Source of the DNA: Bugula neritina
Lineage: Eukaryota > Bryozoa > Gymnolaemata > Cheilostomatida > Bugulidae
Length of the DNA: 64,000 bases
Assembly: GCA_964035545.1 (NCBI GenBank)
Contig: CAXIUT010000103.1
Coordinates: forward strand, 248,001-312,000
Reading direction: 5' to 3'
Both the position numbers and the translations under genes were made by a program. This document shows positions 10,750 to 24,184 of the stretch, one piece after another. Position 1 is the stretch's first letter. Each line of letters opens with the position of its first letter. Under the pieces are notes generated by a model. It did not search any database. It was not told the DNA's origin and saw only the letters and a program-made list of their open reading frames with translations.

Positions 10750-12094
10750 CACAGTGTTATATTTTGCTAGAGCAATAACTAATTTTAGATGCCTTTGCAA
10801 ACATATGAGAAATAACTGAGTCATTCTATGAAAAGAGGTGTTTGCAGCACTTGTCGACTTTTGATTTACACGCGGCATGGAAACTTTTGTAGTTTTAAAT
10901 AATATCTCCAAACTCATCACTTGCATGTGTTTAGATACTTGATGAAAATTTTTATGCATAACTTGATGCCTGCTTCAAAGACACCAGTGCTTAGTTACTG
11001 TGTTAAATGTATTGGCACGTTGCCATGAGATATTTGGTAATATTTCGCATCACAACAAACTCTTCAGAAAGTTAAGAAAATCAGTCTAGAAAGTTAATGA
11101 AATAAACCTACCAGAGAGAGTAAGCCAGATGTAACAAGTAGATCCAAAACAAGTTGATTAACAATTGAAGTTGAAATCTCCATGTAGTCAACACTTTAGT
11201 CCTAATGTCAAATGCAAACGTCTGCAACCAAACTGTGTAGACTTCATGAGCTGGTTAGCTGACAGGACTCATTAAAGTTCTTGACTCTTGTGTGTATAGT
11301 GATGCCCATCTTGAACCAGAGAAGGCTGACTGAAGACTGCTACTTTGTGAAAATTGACAATGCATATTATTATTATTCATTGTTGAGATTCACGACTGCC
11401 ATACACAATGATAAAATATTCATTGTTGGTACTACTGAGTAGAATAAAATATAATATAATATTATTTTCTGGACAGATAAATAATATCAAATGCATATTA
11501 TAACTTACCATAAATCTACAGTGCTTCACATCTTCACCTTTTTCTGCAATGTTATTTCTTTGCAGTTAGAAGTACTAGCTGAATATACGACTATGAAACA
11601 AAACCCTTCAATTTCATTGCACCAGCACCAGTTGCAAGATAGGTGTGTTGGGAGTTATCTTTCCCAAAATTTTGTTCTTGGTGTTTATACGAAGCAGACA
11701 CAGGCTAATATTAGTTTTGTAATTTGCAAGAGTTTTTCTGTCTGATTGTCCATCAGCAAAAGTTTTCGCCTTGCAGTTATTATGGAAATACCAGTGATGC
11801 TGGAAGACCTTTGCATTGTACACCCGCTTTTACTATTGAATTTAGATGTTTCATTTTCCCATCCCATCTCCTGCCCCCCCCCCTGTCCCCTCTAACAACC
11901 AGCAATCCTGACTCATGTGAATTGTGTTATTGTTCTAGAGTTGGCCCATGGGCCTACAGTATACGATTTGAAGCTTTATAGTTTACAGGCAGTGGAGATG
12001 AGTCACTGCTGAAACCCATTTTATTAGTAGACTATATTGCTCTTCAATCATCAGTTTTCATATTAAAAGAGAAAGCTCATCTGCAGCGCCATTT
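10750..12094 (+). repeat. Satellite unit 9, head b, tail Q with C10 (1,345 bp)
   Basis: A consensus-like bQ unit with C10 at 11874-11883. It is the second half of the dimer begun by unit 8. Confidence 0.95.
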
Positions 12095-13436
12095 CACAGT
12101 GTTATATTTTGCTAGAGCAATAACTAATTTTAGATGCCTTTGCAAACATATGAGAAATAACTGAGTCATTCTATGAAAAGAGGTGTTTGCAGCACTTGTC
12201 CACTTTTGATTTACACGCGGCATGGAAACTTTTGTAGTTTTAAATAGTATCTCCAAACTCATCACTTGCATGCGTTTAGATATTTGATGAAAATTTTTAT
12301 GCATAACTTGATGCCTGCTTCAAAGACACCAGTGCTTAGTTACTGTGTTAAATGTATTGGCACGTTGCCATGAGATATTTGGTAATATTCCGCATCACAA
12401 CAAACTCTTCAGATAGTTAAGAAAATCAGTCTAGAAAGTTAATGAAATAAACCTACCAGAGAGAGTAAGCCAGATGTAACAAGTAGATCCAAAACAAGTT
12501 GATTAACAATTGAAGTTGAAATCTCCATGTAGTCAACACTTTAGTCCTAATGTCAAATGCAAACGTCTGCAACCAAACTGTGTAGACTTCATGAGCTGGT
12601 TAGCTGACAGGACTCATTAAAGTTCTTGACTCTTGTGTGTATAGTGATGCCCATCTTGAACCAGAGAGGGCTGACTGAAGACTGCTACTTTGTGAAAATT
12701 GACAATGCATATTATTATTATTCATTGTTGAGATTCACGACTGCCATACACAATGATAAAATATTCATTGTTGGTACTACTGAGTAGAATAAAATATAAT
12801 ATAATATTATTTTCTGGACAGATAAATAATATCAAATGCATATTATAACTTACCATAAATCTACAGTGCTTCACATCTTCACCTTTTTCTGCAATGTTAT
12901 TTCTTTGCAGTTAGAAGTACTAGCTGAATATACGACTATGAAACAAAACCCTTCAATTTCATTGCACCAGCACCAGTTGCAAGATAGGTGTGTTGGGAGT
13001 TATCTTTCCCAAAATTTTGTTCTTGGTGTTTATACGAAGCAGACACAGGCTAATATTAGTTTTGTAATTTGCAAGAGTTTTTCTGTCTGATTGTCCATCA
13101 GCAAAAGTTTTCGCCTTGCAGTTATTATGGAAATACCAGTGATGCTCGAAGACCTGTGCATTGTACACCTGCCTTTACTATTGAATTTAGATGTTTTATT
13201 TTCCCATATCCCCTCTCCTGCCCCCTGCCCCCTCTAACAACCAGCAATCCTGACTCATGTGAGTTGTGTTATTGTTCTAGAGTTGGCCCATGGGCCTACA
13301 GTATACGATTTGAAGCTTTATAGTTTACAGGCAGTGGAGATGAGTCACTGCTGAAACCCATGTTATTAGTAGACTATATTGCTCTTCAATCATCAGTTTT
13401 CATATTAAAAGAGAAAGCTCATCTGCAGCGCCATTT
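12095..13436 (+). repeat. Satellite unit 10, head a, tail P (1,342 bp)
   Basis: An aP unit that looks identical to unit 8 at the sites compared, 2,687 bp away. Confidence 0.95.
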
Positions 13437-14781
13437 CACAGTGTTATATTTTGCTAGAGCAATAACTAATTTTAGATGCCTTTGCAAACATATGAGAAAT
13501 AACTGAGTCATTCTATGAAAAGAGGTGTTTGCAGCACTTGTCGACTTTTGATTTACACGCGGCATGGAAACTTTTGTAGTTTTAAATAATATCTCCAAAC
13601 TCATCACTTGCATGTGTTTAGATACTTGATGAAAATTTTTATGCATAACTTGATGCCTGCTTCAAAGACACCAGTGCTTAGTTACTGTGTTAAATGTATT
13701 GGCACGTTGCCATGAGATATTTGGTAATATTTCGCATCACAACAAACTCTTCAGAAAGTTAAGAAAATCAGTCTAGAAAGTTAATGAAATAAACCTACCA
13801 GAGAGAGTAAGCCAGATGTAACAAGTAGATCCAAAACAAGTTGATTAACAATTGAAGTTGAAATCTCCATGTAGTCAACACTTTAGTCCTAATGTCAAAT
13901 GCAAACGTCTGCAACCAAACTGTGTAGACTTCATGAGCTGGTTAGCTGACAGGACTCATTAAAGTTCTTGACTCTTGTGTGTATAGTGATGCCCATCTTG
14001 AACCAGAGAAGGCTGACTGAAGACTGCTACTTTGTGAAAATTGACAATGCATATTATTATTATTCATTGTTGAGATTCACGACTGCCATACACAATGATA
14101 AAATATTCATTGTTGGTACTACTGAGTAGAATAAAATATAATATAATATTATTTTCTGGACAGATAAATAATATCAAATGCATATTATAACTTACCATAA
14201 ATCTACAGTGCTTCACATCTTCACCTTTTTCTGCAATGTTATTTCTTTGCAGTTAGAAGTACTAGCTGAATATACGACTATGAAACAAAACCCTTCAATT
14301 TCATTGCACCAGCACCAGTTGCAAGATAGGTGTGTTGGGAGTTATCTTTCCCAAAATTTTGTTCTTGGTGTTTATACGAAGCAGACACAGGCTAATATTA
14401 GTTTTGTAATTTGCAAGAGTTTTTCTGTCTGATTGTCCATCAGCAAAAGTTTTCGCCTTGCAGTTATTATGGAAATACCAGTGATGCTGGAAGACCTTTG
14501 CATTGTACACCCGCTTTTACTATTGAATTTAGATGTTTCATTTTCCCATCCCATCTCCTGCCCCCCCCCCTGTCCCCTCTAACAACCAGCAATCCTGACT
14601 CATGTGAATTGTGTTATTGTTCTAGAGTTGGCCCATGGGCCTACAGTATACGATTTGAAGCTTTATAGTTTACAGGCAGTGGAGATGAGTCACTGCTGAA
14701 ACCCATTTTATTAGTAGACTATATTGCTCTTCAATCATCAGTTTTCATATTAAAAGAGAAAGCTCATCTGCAGCGCCATTT
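13437..14781 (+). repeat. Satellite unit 11, head b, tail Q with C10 (1,345 bp)
   Basis: A bQ unit matching unit 9 at the compared sites. C10 is at 14561-14570. Confidence 0.95.
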
Positions 14782-16123
14782 CACAGTGTTATATTTTGCT
14801 AGAGCAATAACTAATTTTAGATGCCTTTGCAAACATATGAGAAATAACTGAGTCATTCTATGAAAAGAGGTGTTTGCAGCACTTGTCCACTTTTGATTTA
14901 CACGCGGCATGGAAACTTTTGTAGTTTTAAATAGTATCTCCAAACTCATCACTTGCATGCGTTTAGATATTTGATGAAAATTTTTATGCATAACTTGATG
15001 CCTGCTTCAAAGACACCAGTGCTTAGTTACTGTGTTAAATGTATTGGCACGTTGCCATGAGATATTTGGTAATATTCCGCATCACAACAAACTCTTCAGA
15101 TAGTTAAGAAAATCAGTCTAGAAAGTTAATGAAATAAACCTACCAGAGAGAGTAAGCCAGATGTAACAAGTAGATCCAAAACAAGTTGATTAACAATTGA
15201 AGTTGAAATCTCCATGTAGTCAACACTTTAGTCCTAATGTCAAATGCAAACGTCTGCAACCAAACTGTGTAGACTTCATGAGCTGGTTAGCTGACAGGAC
15301 TCATTAAAGTTCTTGACTCTTGTGTGTATAGTGATGCCCATCTTGAACCAGAGAGGGCTGACTGAAGACTGCTACTTTGTGAAAATTGACAATGCATATT
15401 ATTATTATTCATTGTTGAGATTCACGACTGCCATACACAATGATAAAATATTCATTGTTGGTACTACTGAGTAGAATAAAATATAATATAATATTATTTT
15501 CTGGACAGATAAATAATATCAAATGCATATTATAACTTACCATAAATCTACAGTGCTTCACATCTTCACCTTTTTCTGCAATGTTATTTCTTTGCAGTTA
15601 GAAGTACTAGCTGAATATACGACTATGAAACAAAACCCTTCAATTTCATTGCACCAGCACCAGTTGCAAGATAGGTGTGTTGGGAGTTATCTTTCCCAAA
15701 ATTTTGTTCTTGGTGTTTATACGAAGCAGACACAGGCTAATATTAGTTTTGTAATTTGCAAGAGTTTTTCTGTCTGATTGTCCATCAGCAAAAGTTTTCG
15801 CCTTGCAGTTATTATGGAAATACCAGTGATGCTCGAAGACCTGTGCATTGTACACCTGCCTTTACTATTGAATTTAGATGTTTTATTTTCCCATATCCCC
15901 TCTCCTGCCCCCTGCCCCCTCTAACAACCAGCAATCCTGACTCATGTGAGTTGTGTTATTGTTCTAGAGTTGGCCCATGGGCCTACAGTATACGATTTGA
16001 AGCTTTATAGTTTACAGGCAGTGGAGATGAGTCACTGCTGAAACCCATTTTATTAGTAGACTATATTGCTCTTCAATCATCAGTTTTCATATTAAAAGAG
16101 AAAGCTCATCTGCAGCGCCATTT
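14782..16123 (+). repeat. Satellite unit 12, aP with a Q-type end (1,342 bp)
   Basis: The head is a-type and the C tract is P-type with GTGAGTTG, but the last ~100 bp carry CCCATTTT (about 16045), as in Q units that precede an a head. The next unit is again a-type. The exchange lies between about 15948 and 16048 and marks the second phase slip of the dimer. Confidence 0.9.
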
Positions 16124-17465
16124 CACAGTGTTATATTTTGCTAGAGCAATAACTAATTTTAGATGCCTTTGCAAACATATGAGAAATAACTGAGTCATTC
16201 TATGAAAAGAGGTGTTTGCAGCACTTGTCCACTTTTGATTTACACGCGGCATGGAAACTTTTGTAGTTTTAAATAGTATCTCCAAACTCATCACTTGCAT
16301 GCGTTTAGATATTTGATGAAAATTTTTATGCATAACTTGATGCCTGCTTCAAAGACACCAGTGCTTAGTTACTGTGTTAAATGTATTGGCACGTTGCCAT
16401 GAGATATTTGGTAATATTCCGCATCACAACAAACTCTTCAGATAGTTAAGAAAATCAGTCTAGAAAGTTAATGAAATAAACCTGCCAGAGAGAGTAAGCC
16501 AGATGTAACAAGTAGATCCAAAACAAGTTGATTAACAATTGAAGTTGAAATCTCCATGTAGTCAACACTTTAGTCCTAATGTCAAATGCAAACGTCTGCA
16601 ACCAAACTGTGTAGACTTCATGAGCTGGTTAGCTGACAGGACTCATTAAAGTTCTTAACTCTTGTGTGTATAGTGATGCCCATCTTGAACCAGAGAGGGC
16701 TGACTGAAGACTGCTACTTTGTGAAAATTGACAATGCATATTATTATTATTCATTGTTGAGATTCACGACTGCCATACACAATGATAAAATATTCATTGT
16801 TGGTACTACTGAGTAGAATAAAATATAATATAATATTATTTTCTGGACAGATAAATAATATCAAATGCATATTATAACTTACCATAAATCTACAGTGCTT
16901 CACATCTTCACCTTTTTCTGCAATGTTATTTCTTTGCAGTTAGAAGTACTAGCTGAATATACGACTATGAAACAAAACCCTTCAATTTCATTGCACCAGC
17001 ACCAGTTGCAAGATAGGTGTGTTGGGAGTTATCTTTCCCAAAATTTTGTTCTTGGTGTTTATACGAAGCAGACACAGGCTAATATTAGTTTTGTAATTTG
17101 CAAGAGTTTTTCTGTCTGATTGTCCATCAGCAAAAGTTTTCACCTTGCAGTTATTATGGAAATACCAGTGATGCTCGAAGACCTGTGCATTGTACACCTG
17201 CCTTTACTATTGAATTTAGATGTTTTATTTTCCCATATCCCCTCTCCTGCCCCCTGCCCCCTCTAACAACCAGCAATCCTGACTCATGTGAGTTGTGTTA
17301 TTGTTCTAGAGTTGGCCCATGGGCCTACAGTATACGATTTGAAGCTTTATAGTTTACAGGCAGTGGAGATGAGTCACTGCTGAAACCCATGTTATTAGTA
17401 GACTATATTGCTCTTCAATCATCAGTTTTCATATTAAAAGAGAAAGCTCATCTGCAGCGCCATTT
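16124..17465 (+). repeat. Satellite unit 13, head a, tail P (1,342 bp)
   Basis: Private changes are CCTGCCAGAG (G at 16484), GTTCTTAACT (A at 16657) and TTTTCACCTTG (A at 17142). The end is CCCATGTT and the next head is c-type. Confidence 0.95.
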
Positions 17466-18810
17466 CACAGTGTTATATTTTGCTAGAGCAATAACTAATT
17501 TTAGATGCCTTTGCAAACATATGAGAAATAAATGAGTCAGTCTATGAAAAGAGGTGTTTGCAGCAATTGTCCACTTTTGATTTACACGCGGCATGGAAAC
17601 TTTTGTAGTTTTAAATAATACCTCCAAACTCATCACTTGCATGTGTTTAGATACCTGATAAATTATTTTATGCAAAACTTGATGCCTGCTTCAAAGACAC
17701 CAGTGCTTAATTACTGTGTTAACTGTATTGGCACGTTGCCATGAGATATTTGGTAATATTTCGCATCACAACAAACTCTTCAGAAAGTTAAGAAAATCAG
17801 TATAGAAAGTTAATGAAATAAACCTACCAGAGAGAGTAAGCCAGATGTAACAAGTAGATCCAAAACAAGTTGATTAACAATTGAAGTTGAAATCTCCATG
17901 TAGTCAACACTTTAGTCCTAATGTCAAATGCAAACGTCTGCAACCAAACTGTGTAGACTTCATGAGCTGGTTAGCTGACAGGACTCATTAAAGTTCTTAA
18001 TTCTTGTGTGTATAGTGATGTCCATCTTGTACTAGAGAGGGCTGACTGAAGACTGCTATTTTGTGAAAATTGACAATGCACATTATTATTATTCATTGTT
18101 GAGATTCACGACTGCCATAAACAATGATAAAATATTCATTGTTGGTACTACTGAGTAGAATAAAATATAATATAATATTATTTTCTGGACAGATAAATAA
18201 TATCAAATGCATATTATAACTTACCATAAATCTACAGTGCTTCACATCTTCACCTTTTTCTGCAATGTTATTTCTTTGCAGTTAGAAGTACTAGCTGAAT
18301 ATACGACTATGAAACAAAACCCTTCAATTTCATTGCACCAGCACCAGTTGCAAGATAGGTGTGTTGGGAGTTATCTTTCCCAAAATTTTGTTCTTGGTGT
18401 TTATACGAAGCAGACACAGGCTAATATTAGTTTTGTAATTTGCAAAAGTTTTTCTGTCTGATTGTCCATCAGCAAAAGTTTTCGCCTTGCAGTTATTATG
18501 GAAATACCAGTGATGCTGTAAGACCTTTGCATTGTACACCCGCTTTTACTATTGAATTTAGATGTTTCATTTTCCCATCCCATCTCCTGCCCCCCCCCCT
18601 GTCCCCTCTAACAACCAGCAATCCTGACTCATGTGAATTGTGTTATTGTTCTAGAGTTGGCCCATGGGCCTACAGTATACGATTTGAAGCTTTATAGTTT
18701 ACAGGCAGTTGAGATGAGTCACTGCTGAAACCCATTTTATTAGTAGACTATATTGCTCTTCAATCATCAGTTTTCATATTAAAAGAGAAAGCTCATCTGC
18801 AGCGCCATTT
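17466..18810 (+). repeat. Satellite unit 14, head c, tail Q with C10 (1,345 bp)
   Basis: The middle carries a variant block (CTTAATTCTTG, TTGTACTAGAG, TGCTATTTTG, GCACATT, CATAAACAATG) otherwise seen in units 24 and 29. Private changes are GATGTCCATC, GCTGTAAG (T at 18519) and GGCAGTTGAG (T at 18710, which breaks the GCAGTG/CACTGC stem). Confidence 0.93.
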
Positions 18811-20152
18811 CACAGTGTTATATTTTGCTAGAGCAATAACTAATTTTAGATGCCTTTGCAAACATATGAGAAATAACTGAGTCATTCTATGAAAAGAGGT
18901 GTTTGCAGCACTTGTCCACTTTTGATTTACACGCGGCATGGAAACTTTTGTAGTTTTAAATAGTATCTCCAAACTCATCACTTGCATGCGTTTAGATATT
19001 TGATGAAAATTTTTATGCATAACTTGATGCCTGCTTCAAAGACACCAGTGCTTAGTTACTGTGTTAAATGTATTGGCACGTTGCCATGAAATATTTGGTA
19101 ATATTCCGCATCACAACAAACTCTTCAGATAGTTAAGAAAATCAGTCTAGAAAGTTAATGAAATAAACCTACCAGAGAGAGTAAGCCAGATGTAACAAGT
19201 AGATCCAAAACAAGTTGATTAACAATTGAAGTTGAAATCTCCATGTAGTCAACACTTTAGTCCTAATGTCAAATGCAAACGTCTGCAACCAAACTGTGTA
19301 GACTTCATGAGCTGGTTAGCTGACAGGACTCATTAAAGTTCTTGACTCTTGTGTGTATAGTGATGCCCATCTTGAACCAGAGAGGGCTGACTGAAGACTG
19401 CTACTTTGTGAAAATTGACAATGCATATTATTATTATTCATTGTTGAGATTCACGACTGCCATACACAATGATAAAATATTCATTGTTGGTACTACTGAG
19501 TAGAATAAAATATAATATAATATTATTTTCTGGACAGATAAATAATATCAAATGCATATTATAACTTACCATAAATCTACAGTGCTTCACATCTTCACCT
19601 TTTTCTGCAATGTTATTTCTTTGCAGTTAGAAGTACTAGCTGAATATACGACTATGAAACAAAACCCTTCAATTTCATTGCACCAGCACCAGTTGCAAGA
19701 TAGGTGTGTTGGGAGTTATCTTTCCCAAAATTTTGTTCTTGGTGTTTATACGAAGCAGACACAGGCTAATATTAGTTTTGTAATTTGCAAGAGTTTTTCT
19801 GTCTGATTGTCCATCAGCAAAAGTTTTCGCCTTGCAGTTATTATGGAAATACCAGTGATGCTCGAAGACCTGTGCATTGTACACCTGCCTTTACTATTGA
19901 ATTTAGATGTTTTATTTTCCCATATCCCCTCTCCTGCCCCCTGCCCCCTCTAACAACCAGCAATCCTGACTCATGTGAGTTGTGTTATTGTTCTAGAGTT
20001 GGCCCATGGGCCTACAGTATACGATTTGAAGCTTTATAGTTTACAGGCAGTGGAGATGAGTCACTGCTGAAACCCATGTTATTAGTAGACTATATTGCTC
20101 TTCAATCATCAGTTTTCATATTAAAAGAGAAAGCTCATCTGCAGCGCCATTT
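18811..20152 (+). repeat. Satellite unit 15, head a, tail P (1,342 bp)
   Basis: An aP unit with the CCATGAAAT variant (about 19084). First unit of the three-dimer block. Confidence 0.95.
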
Positions 20153-21497
20153 CACAGTGTTATATTTTGCTAGAGCAATAACTAATTTTAGATGCCTTTG
20201 CAAACATATGAGAAATAACTGAGTCATTCTATGAAAAGAGGTGTTTGCAGCACTTGTCGACTTTTGATTTACACGCGGCATGGAAACTTTTGTAGTTTTA
20301 AATAATATCTCCAAACTCATCACTTGCATGTGTTTAGATACTTGATGAAAATTTTTATGCATAACTTGATGCCTGCTTCAAAGACACCAGTGCTTAGTTA
20401 CTGTGTTAAATGTATTGGCACGTTGCCATGAGATATTTGGTAATATTTCGCATCACAACAAACTCTTCAGAAAGTTAAGAAAATCAGTCTAGAAAGTTAA
20501 TGAAATAAACCTACCAGAGAGAGTAAGCCAGATGTAACAAGTAGATCCAAAACAAGTTGATTAACAATTGAAGTTGAAATCTCCATGTAGTCAACACTTT
20601 AGTCCTAATGTCAAATGCAAACGTCTGCAACCAAACTGTGTAGACTTCATGAGCTGGTTAGCTGACAGGACTCATTAAAGTTCTTGACTCTTGTGTGTAT
20701 AGTGATGCCCATCTTGAACCAGAGAAGGCTGACTGAAGACTGCTACTTTGTGAAAATTGACAATGCATATTATTATTATTCATTGTTGAGATTCACGACT
20801 GCCATACACAATGATAAAATATTCATTGTTGGTACTACTGAGTAGAATAAAATATAATATAATATTATTTTCTGGACAGATAAATAATATCAAATGCATA
20901 TTATAACTTACCATAAATCTACAGTGCTTCACATCTTCACCTTTTTCTGCAATGTTATTTCTTTGCAGTTAGAAGTACTAGCTGAATATACGACTATGAA
21001 ACAAAACCCTTCAATTTCATTGCACCAGCACCAGTTGCAAGATAGGTGTGTTGGGAGTTATCTTTCCCAAAATTTTGTTCTTGGTGTTTATACGAAGCAG
21101 ACACAGGCTAATATTAGTTTTGTAATTTGCAAGAGTTTTTCTGTCTGATTGTCCATCAGCAAAAGTTTTCGCCTTGCAGTTATTATGGAAATACCAGTGA
21201 TGCTGGAAGACCTTTGCATTGTACACCCGCTTTTACTATTGAATTTAGATGTTTCATTTTCCCATCCCATCTCCTGCCCCCCCCCCTGTCCCCTCTAACA
21301 ACCAGCAATCCTGACTCATGTGAGTTGTGTTATTGTTCTAGAGTTGGCCCATGGGCCTACAGTATACGATTTGAAGCTTTATAGTTTACAGGCAGTGGAG
21401 ATGAGTCACTGCTGAAACCCATTTTATTAGTAGACTATATTGCTCTTCAATCATCAGTTTTCATATTAAAAGAGAAAGCTCATCTGCAGCGCCATTT
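20153..21497 (+). repeat. Satellite unit 16, head b, tail Q with C10 (1,345 bp)
   Basis: C10 is at 21277-21286. GTGAGTTG follows the Q tract, a combination found only here and in unit 36. It is the main marker of the 26,870 bp duplication. Confidence 0.95.
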
Positions 21498-22839
21498 CAC
21501 AGTGTTATATTTTGCTAGAGCAATAACTAATTTTAGATGCCTTTGCAAACATATGAGAAATAACTGAGTCATTCTATGAAAAGAGGTGTTTGCAGCACTT
21601 GTCCACTTTTGATTTACACGCGGCATGGAAACTTTTGTAGTTTTAAATAGTATCTCCAAACTCATCACTTGCATGCGTTTAGATATTTGATGAAAATTTT
21701 TATGCATAACTTGATGCCTGCTTCAAAGACACCAGTGCTTAGTTACTGTGTTAAATGTATTGGCACGTTGCCATGAAATATTTGGTAATATTCCGCATCA
21801 CAACAAACTCTTCAGATAGTTAAGAAAATCAGTCTAGAAAGTTAATGAAATAAACCTACCAGAGAGAGTAAGCCAGATGTAACAAGTAGATCCAAAACAA
21901 GTTGATTAACAATTGAAGTTGAAATCTCCATGTAGTCAACACTTTAGTCCTAATGTCAAATGCAAACGTCTGCAACCAAACTGTGTAGACTTCATGAGCT
22001 GGTTAGCTGACAGGACTCATTAAAGTTCTTGACTCTTGTGTGTATAGTGATGCCCATCTTGAACCAGAGAGGGCTGACTGAAGACTGCTACTTTGTGAAA
22101 ATTGACAATGCATATTATTATTATTCATTGTTGAGATTCACGACTGCCATACACAATGATAAAATATTCATTGTTGGTACTACTGAGTAGAATAAAATAT
22201 AATATAATATTATTTTCTGGACAGATAAATAATATCAAATGCATATTATAACTTACCATAAATCTACAGTGCTTCACATCTTCACCTTTTTCTGCAATGT
22301 TATTTCTTTGCAGTTAGAAGTACTAGCTGAATATACGACTATGAAACAAAACCCTTCAATTTCATTGCACCAGCACCAGTTGCAAGATAGGTGTGTTGGG
22401 AGTTATCTTTCCCAAAATTTTGTTCTTGGTGTTTATACGAAGCAGACACAGGCTAATATTAGTTTTGTAATTTGCAAGAGTTTTTCTGTCTGATTGTCCA
22501 TCAGCAAAAGTTTTCGCCTTGCAGTTATTATGGAAATACCAGTGATGCTCGAAGACCTGTGCATTGTACACCTGCCTTTACTATTGAATTTAGATGTTTT
22601 ATTTTCCCATATCCCCTCTCCTGCCCCCTGCCCCCTCTAACAACCAGCAATCCTGACTCATGTGAGTTGTGTTATTGTTCTAGAGTTGGCCCATGGGCCT
22701 ACAGTATACGATTTGAAGCTTTATAGTTTACAGGCAGTGGAGATGAGTCACTGCTGAAACCCATGTTATTAGTAGACTATATTGCTCTTCAATCATCAGT
22801 TTTCATATTAAAAGAGAAAGCTCATCTGCAGCGCCATTT
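21498..22839 (+). repeat. Satellite unit 17, head a, tail P (1,342 bp)
   Basis: An aP unit with the CCATGAAAT variant (about 21771). It matches unit 37. Confidence 0.95.
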
Positions 22840-24184
22840 CACAGTGTTATATTTTGCTAGAGCAATAACTAATTTTAGATGCCTTTGCAAACATATGAGA
22901 AATAACTGAGTCATTCTATGAAAAGAGGTGTTTGCAGCACTTGTCGACTTTTGATTTACACGCGGCATGGAAACTTTTGTAGTTTTAAATAATATCTCCA
23001 AACTCATCACTTGCATGTGTTTAGATACTTGATGAAAATTTTTATGCATAACTTGATGCCTGCTTCAAAGACACCAGTGCTTAGTTACTGTGTTAAATGT
23101 ATTGGCACGTTGCCATGAGATATTTGGTAATATTTCGCATCACAACAAACTCTTCAGAAAGTTAAGAAAATCAGTCTAGAAAGTTAATGAAATAAACCTA
23201 CCAGAGAGAGTAAGCCAGATGTAACAAGTAGATCCAAAACAAGTTGATTAACAATTGAAGTTGAAATCTCCATGTAGTCAACACTTTAGTCCTAATGTCA
23301 AATGCAAACGTCTGCAACCAAACTGTGTAGACTTCATGAGCTGGTTAGCTGACAGGACTCATTAAAGTTCTTGACTCTTGTGTGTATAGTGATGCCCATC
23401 TTGAACCAGAGAAGGCTGACTGAAGACTGCTACTTTGTGAAAATTGACAATGCATATTATTATTATTCATTGTTGAGATTCACGACTGCCATACACAATG
23501 ATAAAATATTCATTGTTGGTACTACTGAGTAGAATAAAATATAATATAATATTATTTTCTGGACAGATAAATAATATCAAATGCATATTATAACTTACCA
23601 TAAATCTACAGTGCTTCACATCTTCACCTTTTTCTGCAATGTTATTTCTTTGCAGTTAGAAGTACTAGCTGAATATACGACTATGAAACAAAACCCTTCA
23701 ATTTCATTGCACCAGCACCAGTTGCAAGATAGGTGTGTTGGGAGTTATCTTTCCCAAAATTTTGTTCTTGGTGTTTATACGAAGCAGACACAGGCTAATA
23801 TTAGTTTTGTAATTTGCAAGAGTTTTTCTGTCTGATTGTCCATCAGCAAAAGTTTTCGCCTTGCAGTTATTATGGAAATACCAGTGATGCTGGAAGACCT
23901 TTGCATTGTACACCCGCTTTTACTATTGAATTTAGATGTTTCATTTTCCCATCCCATCTCCTGCCCCCCCCCCTGTCCCCTCTAACAACCAGCAATCCTG
24001 ACTCATGTGAATTGTGTTATTGTTCTAGAGTTGGCCCATGGGCCTACAGTATACGATTTGAAGCTTTATAGTTTACAGGCAGTGGAGATGAGTCACTGCT
24101 GAAACCCATTTTATTAGTAGACTATATTGCTCTTCAATCATCAGTTTTCATATTAAAAGAGAAAGCTCATCTGCAGCGCCATTT
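22840..24184 (+). repeat. Satellite unit 18, head b, tail Q with C10 (1,345 bp)
   Basis: A standard bQ unit with C10 at 23964-23973. It is the counterpart of unit 38. Confidence 0.95.

Larger units (their letters stand above)
9408..14781 (+). repeat. Higher-order dimer block: (aP + bQ) x 2, period 2,687 bp
   Basis: Units 8-9 and 10-11 alternate between an a-head/P-tail unit of 1,342 bp and a b-head/Q-tail unit of 1,345 bp. Starts at 9408, 12095 and 14782 are spaced exactly 2,687 bp. By eye the two dimers are essentially identical, while the two units inside each dimer differ at many diagnostic sites. That is the standard signature of a higher-order repeat amplified as a dimer. Confidence 0.93.
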
